From positions 1 through 57,724 of the forward strand of contig JAESTH010000204.1 of assembly GCA_016763695.1 (NCBI GenBank): a DNA stretch of 57,724 nucleotides, written 5' to 3'. This document shows, one piece after another, positions 45,755 to 54,658 of the stretch. A program made the position numbers and the translations under genes. The notes below the pieces were generated by a model. It saw only the letters and a list, made by a program, of their open reading frames with translations, did not search any database and was not told where the DNA came from. The stretch comes from Alcanivoracaceae bacterium. GTDB taxonomy: Bacteria; Pseudomonadota; Gammaproteobacteria; Xanthomonadales; Marinicellaceae. Positions within the stretch are counted from its first letter, which is position 1. Each line of letters starts with the position of its first letter.

Positions 45755-47846
45755 TTTAAATGACTCCATAAATGGCTGTATGATAATGCCAGTCTATGCG
45801 CAAGTTGTTCATTGGTACTAAAGCCATGATGCCCACCTTCTATGTTTTCATAATAATCAACATCATTGCCTAAATCTAGTAGTTTGGCGGCCATTTTTCG
45901 GGCATGCCCTGGGTGTACTCTATCATCCCTGGTCGATGTATAGAAAAATATGGATGGGTATTTATGGTCTGATTTGACATTCTGATAAGGTGAATATGTT
46001 TTTATGTATTCCCACATATCAGCTTCATCAGGATTTCCATATTCTCCCATCCAACTGGCACCTGCCAAAAGTTTGTTGTAGCGTTTCATGTCTATCAATG
46101 GCGCACCACAAACAACAGCCGAATAAAGTTCAGGATGTCTGGTCATGGTGGCTGTTACCAATAGCCCGCCATTGGAACGTCCTTCGATACCCAAATGTTG
46201 TGCTGAGGTGATCTTTCTTTTAAACAAATCTCTAGCTACAGATTCAAAATCTTCGAAAGCCTTATGGCGATTTTTTAAAAGGGCTGCCTCATGACAGGCG
46301 GGTCCATATTCACCACCACCACGAATATTCGCTAAAACAAAGACTCCGCCACGCTCTAGCCATAATTTTCCATAAGCGCCAGATAGGGCTTCATAACTAC
46401 CAGAGTATGAAGGTGTTAGTGAGTTTCTAAAACCCCCATATGAAAAGATATGGGTTGGATTATTGCCATTGAATTCTGTGTTTTTATTCATAACTACGAA
46501 GTAAGGTATTTTGGTTCCATCATTTGACTGGGAAAAGTATTGTTCAACTTTAAACTTTGATCCATCAAAACTTTCTGCCTGTTGTTTGATTAATTCTGGC
46601 CTAAGGTTTGTGCTTTTCACATGATAAAGGCTGGGAGGAGTGATAAATGATTCAAACTGTACAAAAAAATCGCCCGTTTCATCATCGACACTGGTTACAC
46701 TCAGTGCGCCGTTATCAGGAAAGGGGATATTCTGTATTTTCCATTTTCCATTTTTTTTCTTATGATAACGGTACAGTTTGGCTTTAACATCTTCCAGAAT
46801 CGTAATGAGCAATCCTTTTTTACTGGTGTCTACTGTTTCGATGATGGATTTGTCATCAGGTTTTATAATACTTTCAATGCTGCCTTTTTCTCCTCTTAAT
46901 AAGGCAATGTCAATGAGTAGTATTTCACCCTGGATGAATTTTTGATGATTAAATTCCCAGTCTTTTTTCAGAGAAACCACCAGCTTGCCTTGATAGATTC
47001 CGGAAATAATAGCATTGGCAGGTAGCTGCAATGTTGTTATCTTATTATCTTGTAGCTGATATTTGTGACTTGACCAAAAGCTGGTCGTTTCATTGATGAT
47101 GTCTATTTCAGACTGTCCATCCTTTAATCGCATGGCAGTGGCTGACATTGAATTTTTATCAGCTGTATAGAGTGTTTTGGCTTCTGCTAATGGAGTGCCT
47201 CGCTTCCATTGTTTTATAATTCTTGGATAGCCAGAATCAGTCATTGAACCAATACCAAAATCGGTTCCTACATATACGGTATCTTTATCTATCCATGATA
47301 TTCTTGATTTAGCCAAAGGTAGAGAGTAGCCACCTTCGATAAATTCATGTTTCTCTAAATCAAACTCTCTGACTTCTATGGCATCACCCCCACTTGGAGA
47401 TAGGAAAACCAGGCAGTCTAATCCCTTTGGAGGCAGACAGGCCATTCCATGGTAATCATAATTTTTTTCTCGTTGATTCGAATATGCATCCATATCCAAA
47501 ACAGTTTGCCATTTAGGATTGGCTTTTTTAAACTGCCTCAAAGTGGTTTTTCTGTATATACCTCTTGGATGTTGCTTATCCTGCCAGAAATTATAAAGCC
47601 ATTTGCCACGTTGAGTAACCACAGGTAAACGACTTTTGCTGTTTAGTACAGTAAGTGCTTGACTATAAAGTTCTTTATAAAGTTTTGTAGAGGTTAATTT
47701 ATCATCAGTTATTTATTTCCTTGTATAACCCATTGCATTGATTTATCACCATCAATGTCTTCTAACCATAAATACTTATCATCAGCAGTTGCTGTAATTG
47801 GCAGTATAAAGATAAGAGTTATTAGAAAAAATTTATTGGTTAACAT
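45751..47846 (-). pseudogene. Prolyl oligopeptidase family (S9) gene with a 1-base frameshift near codon 45
   Basis: The main frame (45751-47622) encodes the beta-propeller and catalytic part: nucleophile GRSNGG, Asp in TRDDRVHPGHA, His in EGGHHGFS. The gene starts upstream: ATG at 47846 after a strong AGGA ribosome site gives a signal peptide and the family start DDKYLWLEDIDGDKSMQWV, then a TAA at 47709-47711 ends this frame. In the -1 frame the reading continues from 47712 (ITDDKLTSTKLYKELYSQ) into the main frame, giving about 698 residues in all, the normal family length. One lost A in an AAATAAAT run would explain it. The main frame alone lacks a signal peptide and N-terminal propeller part. 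Decay or sequence error cannot be told apart. Confidence 0.82.
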
Positions 47847-47936
47847 ATGTGAATTCCTGCTTTAATATTTTTATGAGGCAATCAAAAGCCATTAAGTACT
47901 TAATCATACTGATGATATTAATGATTGTAAATTACT

Positions 47937-47959
47937 TATTAACTCTGCGGCATAATACC
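47937..47959 (+). repeat. Lone terminal repeat related to the 13.2-kb MITE
   Basis: TATTAACTCTGCGGCATAATACC here matches the left end of the element at 13169-13452 with one mismatch over 23 bases, including the TA flank. No matching right end lies within the next 200 bp; it may be a truncated copy or a shared end. Confidence 0.5.
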
Positions 47960-48011
47960 ATAAATATTGTGAACATCCGCTGTAAGTTGTTTATTGTTCG
48001 TCATTGGGTAT

Positions 48012-48812
48012 TTACAGGGTTTTCAGGATGATAAGAAAGGTGGTAATCACTGTTAAAATGGATGCCAGTATTATCCACCACAGTTTATTATTTGTTTGCA
48101 AGCCATTTGACTCTTTGTGTTCATCCTTATTGGTTACCAAGTATTCTTCAGAAAGTTGAATGTTCCTTGGGTGTGACGGGCTATACTTGGAGAATGAGGA
48201 AGTGCCAGGAGATTCCACACAATACTTAGCAAATCCTGTGGAAATATAATCACCATTTTTTAAAATGGTATAACTGGCCTTATTGCCATTAATAAAGATG
48301 TGCTTGTCTTTCTTGCATAATAACGTTAAGTTATCATCAATGTATGAAACAGAAAAAGGTATATCCTTATCGTTAACTGGCTTGTGGGTAAAGCTATTTT
48401 GACTGCCAACTATGGCTAATTCTCCATTGTTGTTTCTATTGAAACTTCTGAGTCCAGAAACGGAGGTTATTAATTTATTGTTGATATCCTGTTCAATGAG
48501 TTTAAATGGAGTTGAACAATTTTTTGGTAAGGTGTTTTCATCAATGATTTTTAACTGTTGATTCTCTATTTGGATGATGTCACCAGGGTGAAGTATTGCC
48601 AGTTCTTTTATTATATGGTCATTGACTACTACCTGTTCATGATTAAATACTTCTAAAATGCAGGAAGCTTTGTCGCGTATTACAGAACATATTTTTTTTG
48701 GTGATCCAGTGATGTTTTCAAATATAACATCACAAGCTTCATCAGTACCAAAAATAACATGGCCTAATAAAGGTAAGAGTATTGAGTCCTGATTGTTAAT
48801 TTCGACTTGCAT
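48012..48812 (-). CDS. FHA-like tandem domain protein with C-terminal membrane anchor
   Basis: A 266-residue protein. Residues about 1-90 look like a forkhead-associated (FHA) beta sandwich: GHVIFGTDEACDVIF, then VVVNDHIIKEL and LHPGDIIQIENQQLKI. A second similar unit spans about 125-210 (IFINGNKASYTILKNGDYISTG). Canonical FHA Ser/Arg residues are not clear, so phosphothreonine binding is unproved. A single membrane span (about 243-263, LWWIILASILTVITTFLIIL) closes the protein. It is flanked by a lone repeat end and a 332-bp gap; no kinase or secretion genes are adjacent. Confidence 0.5.
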   Translation of the reverse strand: MQVEINNQDSILLPLLGHVIFGTDEACDVIFENITGSPKKICSVIRDKASCILEVFNHEQVVVNDHIIKELAILHPGDIIQIENQQLKIIDENTLPKNCSTPFKLIEQDINNKLITSVSGLRSFNRNNNGELAIVGSQNSFTHKPVNDKDIPFSVSYIDDNLTLLCKKDKHIFINGNKASYTILKNGDYISTGFAKYCVESPGTSSFSKYSPSHPRNIQLSEEYLVTNKDEHKESNGLQTNNKLWWIILASILTVITTFLIILKTL

Positions 48813-49144
48813 AGCCGGAATTCCCCTTAAGTTTATTTTATACTATTCAATCTATTTACAAGTTAATGTTTTTTATATTTTATAGAAAGCTATAAATTAA
48901 TACTATTAAAGTTTTAACAAACTCCTTAAGTTTTTAAGTCTGTCACAAAAATAGTGAAAAAATCAAATAAAAATTCTGACAATTTTCAACTTAAGTTAAA
49001 ATATGCTGCAAAATAGCATAAAATGGAGGCTAACTTAAAGTAGTGCCTGAGCAAAAAGTAGAATGCTTCATAGATGGAAGTGAATTTAGGGAGAGGCACA
49101 CACTAAAATTCAATTCATAAAAAATACAGGATAGAAAAAGCCAC
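48813..49144. other. Intergenic region with possible structured leader
   Basis: This divergent gap carries the palindrome AACTTAAGTT (near 48989-48998) and, in the 100 bp before the next gene, arms GTGCCT (49043-49048) and AGGCAC (49094-49099) around a GCTTC...GGAAG hairpin. A weak CTGACA...TAAAAT promoter may start there. No ORF is seen, and I match no known riboswitch. Confidence 0.35.
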
Positions 49145-50314
49145 GTGTTAAAGTTGTTAAATATTCGTTTTATTTTGATTATCAGTATTGTTTTTATTTT
49201 ACTATATTTAATAGTTAGCTATTTTTTATTGGATAATACAGGTCACAGTGCGACCAAGAATTTGTTAACAAATAGAGCCAATATAATCTATGGGAAGTTA
49301 ATCTCCAATCAAACCCTGTTGGAATTTGAACTGGATGAATTTGGAGAAGCGGCCATACTCTTTAATACCCCAAGCTTTGATGCTGCTGATTATTCTCAAC
49401 TTCGTTTATCAATTGATGGGCTGTCAAAAAATTATCAAGTACAGTTTGTTTGGGTTAATAAGTTAAATAGTGCTCCAAATGAGATGCAGTTATTGCAAGC
49501 TAATAGTGAAATACAGGTGGACTTATTAAGCAGGGCACCTCATTGGGATGGAAAAATCTTTCAATTGGGGTTACGGATTATTCCTCAAGAGCATTTAGGT
49601 CTTACACGTGCTTCTGGGCAAACGGTGAAGATTAATTCTGCGGTGTTAAGTGGAGGCAGTATTTTAAACAGTTTTTCTACACTTGCTGCTTATTGGCTGA
49701 AATATGATAGCTGGAATTACCGTTCAATAAATCACTTAAAAATGAATGTGTATTTACCTTTTTATGCGCAACCATTGATTTTTATTTTGATTTGGTTGTT
49801 GCTTTGTACGGTTATATCTTTGTTTGTTTTTAAAATAAAAAAAATGAATGTTATCATGTTTGTACTGTTTGCTTGGTTGTTTCTTGATATTTTGTTTTTG
49901 CACAATAGCAGTGCAAAGAATGTTTGGGCGAATGCAGTTTATAGTACAGATGAAAAACAGCTTCCTGATGAAGATCTAAATAAACTGGCATTACAAATCA
50001 AGTCATTATTGGGTTTAAATAACGATAAAAAAGATAAAATTAAAAGTCACAAAGTGTTGATTTTATCATCGGATCGTTATCAAAGAGCCAGGTTGATTTA
50101 TCATATGCTTCCTGTTAACAGTAGCTTTCTGGATAAGAAACTTGAAGAAAATGCCAAAACTAAAGTTGCAGCAGGTGACTATATATTGAGTTACGATGTG
50201 GCTAATAATCCACAAAAACCATCATCGGGTCGATTGCAACTGAATGATTCTAATATAAAGGTTAAGGAGATTGCGCAAGGAATTAATTTTTCAATTATGA
50301 AGGTGATCAATTGA
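49145..50314 (+). CDS. Uncharacterised membrane protein, 389 residues
   Basis: Not recognised. It has an N-terminal span (about 6-28), a periplasmic beta-rich domain (about 45-185, FELDEFGEAAILFNTPSFDAADYSQLRLSIDGL), two spans (about 205-230 and 236-252), and a cytoplasmic or periplasmic C-terminal domain (about 265-389). The start is a GTG at 49145 (first in-frame codon after a GATAGAAAAAG purine run); no ATG is nearby. Its stop overlaps the next gene by TTGA, so both are coupled. Context with a GT-C-like protein suggests work on lipid-linked sugar or envelope glycans. Confidence 0.6.
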   Translation: MLKLLNIRFILIISIVFILLYLIVSYFLLDNTGHSATKNLLTNRANIIYGKLISNQTLLEFELDEFGEAAILFNTPSFDAADYSQLRLSIDGLSKNYQVQFVWVNKLNSAPNEMQLLQANSEIQVDLLSRAPHWDGKIFQLGLRIIPQEHLGLTRASGQTVKINSAVLSGGSILNSFSTLAAYWLKYDSWNYRSINHLKMNVYLPFYAQPLIFILIWLLLCTVISLFVFKIKKMNVIMFVLFAWLFLDILFLHNSSAKNVWANAVYSTDEKQLPDEDLNKLALQIKSLLGLNNDKKDKIKSHKVLILSSDRYQRARLIYHMLPVNSSFLDKKLEENAKTKVAAGDYILSYDVANNPQKPSSGRLQLNDSNIKVKEIAQGINFSIMKVIN

Positions 50315-51699
50315 TTAACATATTATTTCTTTTTATAGTATATCTGGGCTGTGGCCTGTTGTTTCATCATGCCATCAGACAAGATGTAAGGGAGTATAAT
50401 TGGCAAAAGATTGTTGGAGAAAGTTTCTTTATAGGTGTGTTTTTTATTGTATTGATGAACAATGCCATTCAATTTTTTGCTTTCATCATACCGCAAAGTA
50501 TTCTTTTTAGTATCATTGCAGTGCTTGCAATATGTTCTATTATTTATTATTTATATAAAATGAAATTAGATGGTTTGCTTAAATTTAAACTTAATCTGTC
50601 ATTACTGTCGAATAAATATTTCATTCTGATTTTCATTATTATTCTTTTGCATCTTTACTATATTTTTGAGCAAAATCAGTCGTTACCACTGACTCCATGG
50701 GATGCGTGGAATGGCTGGATTGCCAAGGCGAAAATTTGGTATTATCATGGCCTGGTTGAGGTGTTGGTTGATAGAGCCAACTGGCTGCTATCTGAAGAAA
50801 ACTTCACTAACCCAACAGCACATTATCCTGATGCATTACCTTTACTATATGTGTTTAACTCAGGTTTTTATGGCTGGAATGAAACCGCTTTAAATGCTAT
50901 ATATCCAGCTATGTTTATTGCTTTTTTATTGGCTTTTTATGGTAATATCAAATTGTTTTCTAATCGAAATTATGCCTTAATCGCTGTTTTTGTTTTGAGT
51001 TCTATTCCTTTTGTCAATGTACATGTGACATTGGCTGGTTATGCCGATATATGGATAGCAGCGTTTTTGACTATTAGTCTTTTTAACGCTCAACATTTTT
51101 TATCACGGCCAAGTGTTTCCAGATTTATTATTGTATTAATCTTTATTTTCTCAACAGTCATGTTTAAATTAGAGTCATGGATATGGTTATCTATTTTTAT
51201 TGTGGTTCTATTGTTGTGTCTTAGGAATGAAACTAGAAGAAAATGGATTTATTTAATACTGTTCTCAGTTAGTGTTATTTGGTACCTATTTGGAGGGTTT
51301 AGCCTTGATCTACCTTTTGGAAAAGTCATCCTGTCCCCAAATTTAATAAAGATACCAGCACTGGGCACTTATACTCTGTCATTTGTGGATACGACTTCGG
51401 CATGGATTGAGGCCTTATTTTTCAGTAAAAACTGGAATTTACTGTGGTATTCCATACCCTTTGTGTTGTTTTTGTATTATAAAACGGAAAATAAAGAACT
51501 GATTGTTTTGCCAGCTTTGTACCTTCTGTTTACTGTCTTCTTTATTTATGTATTATTTTACATGACTTATGCCAGTATTTTTGCCAATGATTTCACCAGT
51601 TCAAATAGAATTGTTTTACATATTGTGCCCATATATATTTACTTTGTTATACAAGTTACCTATCAGTTTCAAACCGAAAGAAGTGGAGTTGATACATAA
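50311..51699 (+). CDS. Polytopic membrane protein, possible GT-C-type glycosyltransferase
   Basis: A 462-residue, about eleven-span protein starting at TTG 50311, with AAGGTGAT ribosome site 7 bases upstream and TTGA overlap with the preceding gene. The first large extracytoplasmic loop has PWDAWNGWIAKAKIWYYHGL and AHYPDALPLLYVFNSGFYGW, with acidic/tryptophan residues like the catalytic loop of GT-C (GT39/GT87-type) enzymes that use polyprenyl-phosphate sugars. I cannot place it in a named family with certainty. Confidence 0.55.
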   Translation: MINILFLFIVYLGCGLLFHHAIRQDVREYNWQKIVGESFFIGVFFIVLMNNAIQFFAFIIPQSILFSIIAVLAICSIIYYLYKMKLDGLLKFKLNLSLLSNKYFILIFIIILLHLYYIFEQNQSLPLTPWDAWNGWIAKAKIWYYHGLVEVLVDRANWLLSEENFTNPTAHYPDALPLLYVFNSGFYGWNETALNAIYPAMFIAFLLAFYGNIKLFSNRNYALIAVFVLSSIPFVNVHVTLAGYADIWIAAFLTISLFNAQHFLSRPSVSRFIIVLIFIFSTVMFKLESWIWLSIFIVVLLLCLRNETRRKWIYLILFSVSVIWYLFGGFSLDLPFGKVILSPNLIKIPALGTYTLSFVDTTSAWIEALFFSKNWNLLWYSIPFVLFLYYKTENKELIVLPALYLLFTVFFIYVLFYMTYASIFANDFTSSNRIVLHIVPIYIYFVIQVTYQFQTERSGVDT

Positions 51700-51715
51700 C
51701 TACTTTTTATGATAA

Positions 51716-51747
51716 CGCCTGATTTGTTATTCAGTAAAAATCAGGCG
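51716..51747. terminator. Hairpin between convergent genes
   Basis: CGCCTGATTT (51716-51725) and AAATCAGGCG (51738-51747) form a perfect 10-bp stem. It lies between two convergent stops (51699 and 51784). No clear T-tract follows on the plus strand, so terminator strength is uncertain. Confidence 0.55.
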
Positions 51748-51783
51748 CTATTCATTGTGTAACTATTGTGTTTTATTTTATAT

Positions 51784-54006
51784 TTATAAAATACACTCTA
51801 TCCCTGCTATACTGGTTAATGGAATGGCCTCCAGTTGTCCCTGCCCATAGACAGCTAAGCTTGAATTGTAATTAACAGTAATAGATTGACAGTTATTAAT
51901 GATCATTTCTACGTTTCCCCATGGCAGACGATTGATATCCGCGGCATTGAATTGTGTACCAAACGATGTGCCATTTGTTATGGTTGTATCGTTAAAAGTG
52001 ATGATATCCTGATCGTTTACTTGTCCAACGCTGATAAACCATTTTTGTTGTCCAATATCATCATATGTGAACCAGTACATCAGTACAGTACTATTGCCTA
52101 AATACTCTAAAAACCAGCCTTCACCATTATGTGATGGATCGAACCAAGCAGCAGTCAAGCCGTTTAGTCGGTCATTATTTTGGCTTGGTGCGTTACAATC
52201 TAGGCCGCTTAAATTTGTAAGCCTGCTCAGATTATAATCTCCATAACCATAAGCCAGGTTGCTTGAGTTATAATTGACAATTGCTGAGTTACAGCTGTCA
52301 AATTCTAGTGATAACTCTCCCCATGGGATATTTTGGATAGTGTTGGAGTCGAAATTTGGCCCAAAAGTACCACCAGTAGTGGTCTGCATTAACGTTAATG
52401 TTATCTTGTTATTTTTGATTGTGCCAGTACCCAGTATCCAGGCTTGTTCTGCCTGATCAGGTAAATAGGTAAACCAGGTGACCAATACATCATTATTAGG
52501 TAATATTTCGACAATATAGCCTTCACCATCGCGATTAACATCAAACCAGGACCCTGTCATGGTGCTATTGACCAGAAAATTAGATGTCTGTAGTTTACGA
52601 GAAAATACTTCAAACTCTCCTTCGACCTGGGTTGTGGTTTCATCTTCCTGTTCCCAAATAACAATGACATCAGAATTACTGGCATTGACTGCTATATCAG
52701 CCCTGCGAGCATCATAAATAAGACTGTTTTCTATACCAGCATGGGATAAACGTTCTGAACTTTTACCGATTCTTACCTGATTGGTTGCATTTAATCTTTG
52801 TGTGTAAATTTCAAACTCACCATCAATATTATCATCACCTCGCCATACTGTCACATATTGCCCAGATGCGGACAGGTACTCAACTTTAGGGCGAAAAGCA
52901 TCAAAGCTATTTAAGCCTATTATTCCCATTTCTGAGATTAAAAAATCGTTTTTACCAATTTCCTGCGCATTTGCATCAAGAATCTGTCCATATATCTCAA
53001 ATTCATTGCCCACATGACCGTCTTTAGAGTCATCTGCTGACCAGACAATCAAGTATTCATTTTGTTCTTTATTGTAGGTAACATCGGGGAATTTTGCTGC
53101 TCTTGCAATATCACCATTTAAACCAACAAATGAGACAGCAGTAGAGTCAGCCCCAATCAAACTACCATTACTGGCATTAATTCTTTGTGCATATACTTCG
53201 AATTCTCCAGGAACCCTACCGCCTCTTTCATCTTCCCCATACCAGGCAATGAGAAACTCATTGTTGCTTGAGTTATAAGCCGCGACTGGAGAAAAAGCAT
53301 TGTAATTGGGATCATTTGCAGGCCCCATATCTGATATTTTAAAATCATTGTCACCCACTTCAATTGCATTGTTGTTTAATAGTTGACCATAGATTTCAAA
53401 GCTTCCCAATGGACTGGCAGCATTGCCTTCTTCACCATGCCAAACCACTAAATATAATTGATCTTGTGTGTTGTATGTCACATGTGGGTTAAATGCATCG
53501 TAGGCACGATTTGATACTGGACCCATATCGCTGATGCGTTTAAATGTGCCTATTAGTTCACCATTATCAGCATTAATTCTTTGCACAAATATTTCAAATT
53601 CACCCTCAATTAAACCATTTTGATTGTGATCACCGTACCATACAACTAAATATTCATTAGTATTTGGATTATAAATGATATCTGGTTTTCTGCCATCATA
53701 GCTTAAAGATAATGATACCCCCATAAAACTTATTCTTATTGTTTCAGAACTTATCGTTGATCCATCCTCGTTGTGAATTTGGCCAAAAATTTCATTTTCT
53801 CCTGGTGCTGTATCTGTCCTAAAATCGTTGCCTTCCCAAACAACCATATAACCGTTATTGTTACTGTTTATTGCAATTGCTGATTCAGTAACATCAAAGT
53901 TTCTATTTTTTTCTGGGCCAACGGATGTCAGTTTTTTTACATCCAACCAGTTATCAGCAATACTTAAGTTGGCTATCAAGGTGATAAAAATTAACAAGGC
54001 TTTCAT
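51784..54006 (-). CDS. Secreted repeat protein with EYLVVW-type repeats and two C-terminal WFD modules
   Basis: A 740-residue protein with a signal peptide (about 1-17). The first 470 residues are about six repeats of about 70 residues, each with the pattern A.N.P.V.YN...NEYLVVW.GDD..G...EGEFEIYGQRINA..G..IG....ISDMG, likely blades of a beta propeller. Residues about 485-610 and 625-735 are two copies of a different module: WFDVNRDGEGYIVEILPN...VLVTWFTY...QAWILGTG and WFDPSHNGEGWFLEYLGN...VLMYWFTY...QKWFISVG. Both modules end with NYNSS[NL]..YG.G. Surface or extracellular role is likely; no enzyme motif is seen. Confidence 0.78.
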   Translation of the reverse strand: MKALLIFITLIANLSIADNWLDVKKLTSVGPEKNRNFDVTESAIAINSNNNGYMVVWEGNDFRTDTAPGENEIFGQIHNEDGSTISSETIRISFMGVSLSLSYDGRKPDIIYNPNTNEYLVVWYGDHNQNGLIEGEFEIFVQRINADNGELIGTFKRISDMGPVSNRAYDAFNPHVTYNTQDQLYLVVWHGEEGNAASPLGSFEIYGQLLNNNAIEVGDNDFKISDMGPANDPNYNAFSPVAAYNSSNNEFLIAWYGEDERGGRVPGEFEVYAQRINASNGSLIGADSTAVSFVGLNGDIARAAKFPDVTYNKEQNEYLIVWSADDSKDGHVGNEFEIYGQILDANAQEIGKNDFLISEMGIIGLNSFDAFRPKVEYLSASGQYVTVWRGDDNIDGEFEIYTQRLNATNQVRIGKSSERLSHAGIENSLIYDARRADIAVNASNSDVIVIWEQEDETTTQVEGEFEVFSRKLQTSNFLVNSTMTGSWFDVNRDGEGYIVEILPNNDVLVTWFTYLPDQAEQAWILGTGTIKNNKITLTLMQTTTGGTFGPNFDSNTIQNIPWGELSLEFDSCNSAIVNYNSSNLAYGYGDYNLSRLTNLSGLDCNAPSQNNDRLNGLTAAWFDPSHNGEGWFLEYLGNSTVLMYWFTYDDIGQQKWFISVGQVNDQDIITFNDTTITNGTSFGTQFNAADINRLPWGNVEMIINNCQSITVNYNSSLAVYGQGQLEAIPLTSIAGIECIL

Positions 54007-54445
54007 GTGGTTTCTCCTAATTTTGTTTGTTGTTATCAGGTTAATATGTACTTTTCAATTGGCAAATAATAGGCCAACTTCTAAAAGTTATAATTGTAAT
54101 ATAAATTACAAATAAATTTAGTCAAGTAAAATTGTTAATATAATTACAAAAATGTGATTGATCTCACATATTTAATCTATTTAAAATGGGAAAGATAAAA
54201 TATTTGCAGTTAGTTGTAAAAACTTTGTCGCAGTGAATAATGTGTAAATATACTTTCTATAAGATATAAGAGCGTACAAAATAAAAAATCAATCTAAAAT
54301 AGCGATAAGAATTTTCAAAAAATATATATAGCCATATATTCTGTTGTGACTTTGCAGGCAGAAATCCTGTTTGATAGATATTTACTTATTACCAGAAAAA
54401 TTGTGGATAGGGTAAGTGTAGAGATGATAGTAAGGTATACAAGTT
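54007..54445. other. AT-rich intergenic region
   Basis: Very AT-rich DNA upstream of the secreted repeat protein gene and downstream of aconitase. No convincing ORF or RNA gene was found. The next 196 bp (54446-54641) hold a palindrome and a repeat element described separately. Confidence 0.4.
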
Positions 54446-54470
54446 GGGCTTCGTAAAATTTACGAAGCCC
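54446..54470. terminator. Perfect 25-bp palindrome, possible terminator
   Basis: GGGCTTCGTAAA, one central A, then TTTACGAAGCCC. A stem of 12 bp lies 190 bp past the aconitase stop, right beside the repeat element at 54475. No T-tract follows, so this may be a protein-binding palindrome instead. Confidence 0.45.
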
Positions 54471-54474
54471 ATTG

Positions 54475-54641
54475 CTAGGAGCTTGTTTGAGAATAGAAAA
54501 CCTACTGCATAATAGTTGATATTGGTGCTATTTTTCGCTGATTTTTGTTAAATAGCCGTGCTATTCACCACAAATCATCAATAAATAGCCCTCAATTCAG
54601 CTTTCCTTCGCTACGGTTCCTATTCTCGGACAAGCTCCTAG
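54475..54641 (+). mobile_element. MITE-like repeat, copy 2, with complete terminal inverted repeats
   Basis: Left end CTAGGAGCTTGTTTGAGAAT (54475-) and right end, which reads inversely CTAGGAGCTTGTCCGAGAAT (to 54641), match at 18 of 20 bases and on to AACC. The 167-bp element has no ORF. Its inner and right part match the repeat at 23553-23673. It lies just past the aconitase stop codon. Confidence 0.7.
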
Positions 54642-54658
54642 TTAGATATTATGTGTTT

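Noticed and set aside
47709-47720. Programmed -1 frameshift in the prolyl oligopeptidase gene
   Set aside because: AAATAAATAA is not a canonical X-XXY-YYZ slippery site and no downstream pseudoknot or internal Shine-Dalgarno was seen; a lost base is simpler.
47849-48031. 60-residue plus-strand ORF
   Set aside because: It covers the lone repeat end and intergenic DNA, has no family resemblance, and overlaps the end of the FHA-like gene.
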